Below, in pieces: positions 58,262 through 64,000 of a stretch of DNA of 64,000 bases. Under the pieces are notes generated by a model, which was given only the letters and a program-made list of their open reading frames with translations, was not told the DNA's origin and ran no database searches. The DNA lies in assembly GCA_029582265.1 (NCBI GenBank), contig CM055831.1, positions 26,388,526 to 26,452,525 of the forward strand, written 5' to 3'. Each line of letters opens with the position of its first letter. The first letter of the stretch is position 1. The stretch is from Zoroaster sp. YZ-2022 (lineage: Eukaryota > Echinodermata > Asteroidea > Forcipulatida > Zoroasteridae). Position numbers and translations under genes: made by a program.

Positions 58262-60306
58262 CAAAAATTCGAGAGAAAGTACATTTTACCTGTACTACTA
58301 TGGGAGCTATAGAACTATGAATTGGTGACACATCACAAACCCAAATATTGGTCAATATCAACATTTGAGAATGAAATAACTCACATTTGATCATGTTTAT
58401 TGTAATAATAAAATGATCTATGATTATATTGAGCATAGTTCTATAGCTCCCATAGAGTAAAGAGTCAATGATGTAAGGGTGTAGGGCAATGGGTTAAATG
58501 GGACTATGAATTTATCACACTACTCTTATGAGGATTGACAAGAAACTTATAACAATGCAACTGGATTTAGCAACTCCTGACCAATGAGAGCCTTACAATG
58601 CTGGGCAGTGGTCAGAGCTTTCTCAGAAATTTCAAGGAATCAGCCTCACTGTGTCTCAGTGTTTCAACAAGGGCTTTGGTTATTATTTACAGAGAAGTCA
58701 CCTATCAGTCATGAATAGTGCAGTTATCAGCAGTGGTAAAAGTCAGAGAGAAGTTAGTATTTGTATTGTATTAACAAGTGTGAGTATAATCATATAGCAA
58801 GGACCTTACTCTATGGTATAATCTATGGGATACTATCCTGTAGATTATACTCACACTTTACAACACAAGCAGGATACAATATTATATACAACATCATGCA
58901 ACACAGCTGAACTTTCACAATGAAGTTCAATATGCATACGTCATTGAGTCAAACAATTATGGTACACTGTATTCACTGTGTACTGTACATATCAGCCAGG
59001 TAGACCTATGACCTAATGACTTTGTCACGTAGTCTATCAGGAACTGAACTGTGTTTGTCAAGCGCCATTTTGTTTGGGATCCGCCCTAACGTTACATGTA
59101 GCATCATTTGCTCTGTCTTCAACTAGAAAAATTTACTGTATTTTGTGTTCAACTGGCTTCAATAAAACAAAGTAAAACCACTGTGAGGTAAGCTAACATT
59201 TGTCATGTTTGTTTAGATGTTTGGAGTGACTTCTATGGGCAGTGAATATAGTGATTATGATTTTGTTCATCTACTCAGCAGATTGAGTTTTACCATACAG
59301 TACTTCCACAAGGTTGTGGGATCACAAAATCCTGTAATGAATGTTGAACTCAGTTTAGAAATTCTAATTCAGTGTATGATGTATTATAAGACATTGTCTT
59401 CTTGTTGAAACATATCTGTATGATACAAGTTAAATGATAGTTGAGACAAATCAGGTCCACAATACACACTGGAGATTAAAGATGTATCACTGTGTTTTAT
59501 CAGCAATTTCCTTTTAGAAATAAAATAAAATACTTTGAAATTGGAAATTTAAAAACCAACAGTTGTCCGCATCTTGGTATAGAAGTAAGAATTTATGAGG
59601 GGACCTAACATCAATTAATTTTGGTACATATTTACTGTAAAACCAGGCTTTTTCCTTTCACAAGTAAAATAGCAATGCATAATTGCTGGAAATTGCTGTT
59701 AAAATACCAAATAACACTGGCCATGCATCTTTAAGCAGGAACGTTTGAAAATGTTTGGTAAAATTTGAAGAAAATAAGTTTTTATATGAGATATTTATTT
59801 AATATTGATTTGTTGTTGGTTCACTAAAGTTTTAAGAAAATAAATAAGACATCAACAATTCTTGTATGTATACCAATAGATAAAGTGAAAACCTAATCAT
59901 TGTAATGAATTGAGGATGTAACATTCAATTTCGGTTTTAATCATTCTGTCAATATATGTTTAACTGGATTTTTTTGGTTAGATGTCTGCTTTTAAAGTTC
60001 ACAACTTTGGTGAACAAACACAATTTAAATCTCCAGTATTTTGTCAGCATGAGTACACAATTCATCTTTAATATTAACCTTTAATAGATGACCAAAACAA
60101 GGCTAAATTATTGGTATGGAGGGATAAGCACCTCCCAGGAAATGCCTTCCTTTTCAAAATTGACATTGAAATTTGTTTTAATGAGAACATGACAAATAAT
60201 TTGATACTACAGTAAATATTGTTAAACAAGATTTATTGAAACATTTTTCTCAAATGTAATTTGAAGCTTTTTTCTGAAAGTCAAATAACCTTTTAAACAC
60301 TCATGT

Positions 60307-60664
60307 TTAAAGGGACACTATTGTCACAAACAGAGCAGACTTTTAACAGGGCATTGAATCGGTGTCCTAGTTTAAGATGAACACAGTGAATGAAAATTAA
60401 CAGCTCTTTTCTGCAGCAGCAATGGTAATATGACCTTATCATGTGGGTATTATTTTCAGTCATTGAGTTAATCTAAAACTAGCACTCCAATTCCATGCCC
60501 TGTTGGTTGAGTTAATCTAAAACTAGCACTCTAATTCCATGCCCTGTTGGTTGAGTTAATCTTAAACTAGTAGGCCTACTCTAATTCCATGCCCTGTTGG
60601 TTGAGTTAATCTAAAACTAGCACTCTAATTCCATGCCCTGTTGGTTGAGTTAATCTAAAACTAA
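60307..60664. mobile_element. TTAA MITE with its 3' arm turned into a 44-bp tandem array
   Basis: The left end TTTAAAGGGACACTATTGTC and first arm are normal. From 60463 the right arm is a tandem of about 4.5 units starting TTGAGTTAATCTAAAACTAG and ending CATGCCCTGTTGG, one of them 6 bases longer. The final terminus is missing. Confidence 0.85.
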
Positions 60665-60984
60665 TGATGGTATTAATCTTCCCTAAAATAAATTCAGGGG
60701 ATATAACTTTAATCAGGATGACCCATAATTAGACAAAATGGTCTTGGGTGACAAATGATCCCAAGATTAATCAACATCAACATTGTTGATATGAAATAAT
60801 CTATCCAATATCATATACAATACCATTACTCAACACAGCTGAACTTTGACAATAAAGTTCAATGTACGTCACTGAGCCAATAATACACACAAATGTACAC
60901 TGCATTCACTGTGTAGTAGGCAAACCTATGACCTTGCCACATGACTGTATATGTGTAGCTATAACAATTGAAACTGTGTTTGTC

Positions 60985-63324
60985 AAGCGCCATTTTGTTT
61001 GGGATCCGCCCTAACGTTACATGTACATGTAGCATCATTTGCTCTGTCTTCAACAAGAAAAATTGACTTCATTTTGTGTTCAACTGTCTTAAAGTGACTT
61101 CAATAAAACAAGGTAAAACCACTGTAGGGTAAGCTAACATTTGTTCATATGTTTTGACAGTGATACAGTGGATAAGATTAGACAGTAGACCAACTGGTTT
61201 AAAGTGACTTCAATAAAACAAGGTAAAACCACTGTAGGGTAAGCTAACATTTGTTCATATGTTTTGACAGTGATACAGTGGATAAGATTAGACAGTAAAC
61301 CAACTGGTTTAAAGCAGGTAAGGTACAACATTGGTAATTACCTGATTACAAAATGACTGAATTATTATCCAAAAGCTAACTTGATGTGAAGTTGGTAAGA
61401 GGTACCAATCGTCCACAATAATTGTTCAGTATGAAGAGCTCTGATTTCAGAGAAAACACAACAAAATATGCACATTAAAAAGTTGCTTGGTCACTTTCTG
61501 CTCCAAGTGTTTTCTACAAAAATAGTGAATGTTTTTTATATACTTTCCTCATTGACTAAGACTCTGCTTTGAGCTGAAACTATCACAGGATGGTTGTTTA
61601 ATATATAATATCTTGATTCAATACATGGGGACACATACCCATAGAAGTAGTTATGACAACATAATCAATGTTGTAACTAAGGCATGGGTGTTGATCGCTG
61701 GGAGACAGGGGGACATGCCAATCTCCACTTTTTAGAGTGGTGGGGGGGGGGGGTGGACAACAAGGCGTACCATAATTTCAGTACCCATTATGATCGCCCT
61801 ATCTGACACGGTGAGCAACTCATTTTTCAGACTGTTCCTTGATTGGCAAAGCTTTAATTTTTAATAATTGAAATCAAGCTTGATCATACCACGATGTGAT
61901 ATTGCATCTGTTTCAGCGATCGCTATTACAATGCAAAGAAACAAAAATGGACGGAGGAATAACATTTCGTTTAATAATGACTGCAATTTTGCTTGGAATA
62001 AAAAAAAATTACCTGGAAGTTTGGTAGCACTTCTGGCCCAATTTCCGCACACTATTAAAGATAATTGTTTCTGGTGAAATACGGGCATATATATGATGGA
62101 CTAAACGGCAATAAAGTCTTAAAAACAACAACTGAAATTGTGGCTGAGTTGTGCATACTGCATAATGTAATTCTGCATAAATTAAATGAATTCACAGTTT
62201 GCTTCGCAAAAATATGATTTTGCTATAGATGCAAATTATTATTTTGCCATCACAGCCTTTGCTGTGCAAAATGTTCTAACGAAATCATCCCTGCGATGAT
62301 TTCTCCCTTATGGGTACAAATGGGATCAATTATTTTCCGATGGGGGAAATCCTGATTTAAATAAAAAATACATCCAAAAATAGAGAAAAAAAATTGTAGT
62401 AACATTAACATTCCCTTTAAACGGTGAAAAGGATAAGTAAAGACTGTTTGTGGTAATTAGTTCTCCAATTTCACACCAGTAAACCTTTTTATAAAACTTG
62501 CATTTAATTATTTTTTTGATTCATAACAAAGATCATGTAAGGTTATGAAACGTTCAAATGCTAGTTTTTTGACATGTATACATGTAGATTTAATTGAAAT
62601 CATTTATAAAAGGTATCATACTGTAAATGATTTTAATTATGACTTTATTCACTTACTAACCAGTTTCATGAACAGTCACAATATAAACCAGTGTTATAAT
62701 GTTACTTTTTAGACTGTTTTTTGTTTGTTCCCAGGATAGCAAATAGCTCTCCTCAGTAATTCAAGGAGAGCAATTTACAGCTCTCCTTGAATTTCTTAAA
62801 ATGAAGGACTGGGGGGGGGGGATGACAGTACATCAATTTCCCCCTCACACTTTCTTGATGGCCTTTATAATAAAAATGCTGTAAATATATATACACTGGT
62901 AATGTTGACATTGGGTAATGTGATACATAGTCTAACTTGCCACACTGCACATTTTGTTCCTCTTACAGAGAGCTTGATAAGCAATATTTCTACACATTAA
63001 TTGCTAAGGAATCAACATTTTTACCAGCTTTTATTATTCCACAAAGTATGCATGCTTTTCAATCTTTTTATAGTAGGGCAGTGAACCTATCTTTTTAAAA
63101 AATAGAAAATAAGGAAACCTATACATCAATATTTTTGAAAATGTATGGAAGATTGTTTAAAACATTTCTAAATATAACTTTAAGGTATAATTTAAAAGTG
63201 TGCCACATAAGACAACGCTGAGTTTCTGCCCAGTTTCTGGATTGAAGTTTACGATATTAAAATCCTTATGGATTATTAATAATTCAAGTTTTATTTTAAT
63301 ACTTGGATGCCAACATTTAATCTA
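60985..63324 (+). repeat. Block D, copy 2, ending at an assembly gap
   Basis: Direct repeat of 46070-48430. Small indels distinguish the two; for example about 24 bases are missing near 62015-62020, and the G tract at 62811 is shorter than the one at 47863-47908. Copy 1 continues into the upstream region of the R TRIM gene, so a further TRIM copy may lie beyond the gap. No gene seen. Confidence 0.9.
61090..61310. repeat. 109-bp tandem duplication, block D copy 2
   Basis: The same pair as at 46167-46386, so the local duplication predates duplication of block D. Confidence 0.85.
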
Positions 63325-63824
63325 NNNNNNNNNNNNNNNNNNNNNNNNNNNNNNNNNNNNNNNNNNNNNNNNNNNNNNNNNNNNNNNNNNNNNNNNNNNN
63401 NNNNNNNNNNNNNNNNNNNNNNNNNNNNNNNNNNNNNNNNNNNNNNNNNNNNNNNNNNNNNNNNNNNNNNNNNNNNNNNNNNNNNNNNNNNNNNNNNNNN
63501 NNNNNNNNNNNNNNNNNNNNNNNNNNNNNNNNNNNNNNNNNNNNNNNNNNNNNNNNNNNNNNNNNNNNNNNNNNNNNNNNNNNNNNNNNNNNNNNNNNNN
63601 NNNNNNNNNNNNNNNNNNNNNNNNNNNNNNNNNNNNNNNNNNNNNNNNNNNNNNNNNNNNNNNNNNNNNNNNNNNNNNNNNNNNNNNNNNNNNNNNNNNN
63701 NNNNNNNNNNNNNNNNNNNNNNNNNNNNNNNNNNNNNNNNNNNNNNNNNNNNNNNNNNNNNNNNNNNNNNNNNNNNNNNNNNNNNNNNNNNNNNNNNNNN
63801 NNNNNNNNNNNNNNNNNNNNNNNN
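63325..63824. other. Assembly gap (500 N)
   Basis: Exactly 500 N. It lies at the end of block D copy 2 and before a short inverted fragment of the duplicated unit. The true size and order across it are unknown. Confidence 1.
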
Positions 63825-63945
63825 GTGGCTCAACCGAGCATGTATACAAATATTCCGGAGTTTCCTGTGGCGTGTTTAGACGCTGTCCGATCCGTGGTGC
63901 AAAAAAAATTGCGTGTATACACGGCCTCTGACGGACGCGAACTGG

Positions 63946-64000
63946 TTAATGCAGACCTGAATTCAGTTGTTGACTGAACCACTCCCAAACATTCTTGACT
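63946..64000 (-). repeat. Start of a fourth copy of the unit (inverted, like L)
   Basis: These 55 bases match 3618-3673 of copy L in the same orientation, so they are inverted relative to R. Four or five substitutions separate them. They lie after the third gap, next to about 110 bases (63825-63935) that match nothing else in the window. The unit therefore continues outside the window in the L orientation, unless the scaffold join across the gap is wrong. Confidence 0.75.

Larger units (their letters stand above)
48914..59990 (+). repeat. Segmental duplication unit, copy R (direct)
   Basis: The most complete unit in the window: TRIM exon 1 with an intact RING start, a 2.5 kb intron, exon 2, then the opposite-strand 112-nt exon (54187-54298) and non-coding flank. 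It lacks the LINE found in L and M at about 53535-53780, so it represents the empty site. Its intron has no copy of the L/M intron insertion but carries its own 64-bp tandem repeat. Confidence 0.9.
54299..60300. other. Non-coding flank of copy R
   Basis: Matches the L flank up to 59990; 59990-60300 is unique AT-rich sequence. Contains the listed MITEs and hairpin. The frame at 59217-59408 looks protein-like, but the L counterpart lacks 32 bases inside it. Confidence 0.55.

Noticed and set aside
59217..59408. Protein-like frame MFGVTSMGSEYSDYDF...
   Set aside because: Copy L lacks 32 bases inside it, not a multiple of three, and the apparent upstream intron would be only about 29 bases.
63930..63950. 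GACGCGAACTGGTTAA shared with the LINE at 7572
   Set aside because: Only 16 bases match and both flanks differ, so a LINE fragment is not supported.

Overview
The window is AT-rich eukaryotic DNA. It has spliced genes, LINEs, SINEs, a DIRS-type tyrosine-recombinase retrotransposon, many short inverted-repeat elements and three assembly gaps of exactly 500 N (13997-14496, 32488-32987, 63325-63824). The only recognisable host gene is a multi-copy RING/B-box/coiled-coil/NHL (TRIM-NHL type) gene. Together with the repeat types this suggests a marine invertebrate deuterostome, perhaps an echinoderm. The species cannot be fixed from sequence alone.

Layout. One segmental unit is present three times. 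Copy L (1-13996) is inverted. Copy M (about 32988-46130) and copy R (48914-59990) are in direct orientation. A further block, D (46070-48430 and 60985-63324), follows M and R as a direct repeat. After the last gap, positions 63946-64000 start a fourth copy in the inverted orientation. Each full unit has a two-exon TRIM-NHL gene and, on the opposite strand, a small 112-nt spliced exon of unknown gene, plus a long non-coding flank. L and M share a dead Tx1/L1-like LINE with a nested tRNA-containing element downstream of the TRIM stop codon. R lacks both. Each TRIM copy is broken in its own way: L runs into a gap, M has a 2.8 kb DNA transposon in exon 1 plus indels, and R has a frameshift after the coiled coil.

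The 18 kb between L and M (14497-32487) is unrelated to the unit. It starts with the 3' end of a CR1/L2-like LINE and a SINE that carries the same 3' tail. From 16 to 24 kb lies an unusual island: an 87-bp minisatellite at two places, and short TTAA- or TTAT-flanked elements (termini CCCTAAC or CCCTCCTA), each filled with degenerate copies of its own short word. A tRNA-Leu-like SINE follows, then a GC-rich DIRS-like retrotransposon (26522-32302, coding on the minus strand). Its inverted terminal repeats, internal complementary region, tyrosine recombinase, RNase H region, partial RT and putative gag are all visible, but the frames are broken and part of RT is missing.

How it fits together. 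The region records repeated segmental duplication of a TRIM locus, loss by recombination between direct repeats, and heavy transposon traffic. L against M may be two divergent haplotypes joined by the assembler rather than a true inverted duplication; the sequence alone cannot decide. Open reading frames outside the TRIM exons, the 112-nt exon and the transposon domains look like chance or repeat-derived frames.
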